From: Acidobacteriota bacterium
GTDB lineage: Bacteria; Acidobacteriota; Terriglobia; Terriglobales; Acidobacteriaceae
Assembly (NCBI GenBank): GCA_021778845.1
Contig: JAJYBU010000005.1
Span: 1-64,000, forward strand
Direction: 5' to 3'
DNA: 64,000 nucleotides
Shown: positions 64,000 through 64,000 of the stretch, one piece after another
Layout: every line of letters begins with the position of its first letter
How positions within the stretch are numbered: position 1 is the stretch's first letter
The notes under the pieces: generated by a model
What the model was told of the DNA's origin: nothing
Databases searched by the model: none
What the model saw: only the letters and a program-made list of their open reading frames with translations
Made by a program: the position numbers and the translations under genes

Positions 64000-64000
64000 A

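Noticed and set aside
1-64000. tRNA, rRNA, riboswitch or CRISPR features
   Set aside because: I looked in the gaps between genes and found no cloverleaf, rRNA-like or repeat-spacer pattern I could support by eye; a covariance-model search would be needed to exclude small RNAs.

Overview
The window looks like a chromosomal segment of an acidobacterium of the Terriglobus/Granulicella/Edaphobacter type. I infer this from two very large Oar-like outer-membrane proteins (carboxypeptidase-regulatory-like domain plus barrel) tied to glycoside hydrolases with no SusD partner, from secreted beta-helix proteins with Big/Ig-like domains, from a propeller-type sensor kinase, and from short interspersed palindromic repeats ending in a 'CTCCGGTCGAGATGA' type sequence. 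No rRNA, tRNA or CRISPR array was seen.

Bases 1-2200 are a graveyard of mobile and duplicated DNA: the last 44 codons of an IS481-type transposase, a hypothetical gene whose 3' end runs into that IS end, a frameshifted ISL3-type transposase fragment, and a decayed second copy of the polysaccharide deacetylase that lies intact at 3009. Bases 2204-29040 form an exopolysaccharide (EPS) locus: hexapeptide acetyltransferase, deacetylase, three GT4 and three GT2 glycosyltransferases, an O-antigen ligase/polymerase-like protein, a GT39/83-type membrane glycosyltransferase, a Wzx-type flippase and two paralogous secreted beta-helix proteins. Embedded in it is a tightly packed cassette of acyl carrier protein, FkbH-like HAD enzyme, SGNH hydrolase and MBOAT acyltransferase, which suggests an ACP-bound acyl group (glyceryl is the best guess) being moved onto the polymer. 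The export proteins Wza/Wzc and the initiating phosphoglycosyltransferase are not in the window.

Bases 30271-43891, all on the minus strand, hold an AlaC-like aminotransferase, a sirtuin, and a galactan-use block: sensor kinase with propeller repeats, NarL-type regulator, GH53 endo-galactanase, GH35 beta-galactosidase and an Oar-like TonB-dependent receptor. A shared 31-bp motif lies upstream of the GH53 and receptor genes and may be the regulator's site. Next come a cyclodeaminase-domain protein and a haemolysin-III family membrane protein.

Bases 45503-54742 are a fructan/sucrose-use block: PfkB sugar kinase, divergent AraR-type (GntR head, LacI-like body) regulator, a second Oar-like receptor, GH32 fructosidase and an MFS sugar porter. 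After a PEBP-family protein and a rhomboid protease come eda and edd, the Entner-Doudoroff pair, which would carry the hexose onward. The right end holds a dioxygenase-esterase fusion protein, an ABC-2 type exporter pair and the C-terminal part of pgeF. The EPS half appears less GC-rich and has more mixed codon use than the strongly G/C-ending right half, which together with the IS remnants at its edges suggests an exchangeable island; I judged this by eye only.
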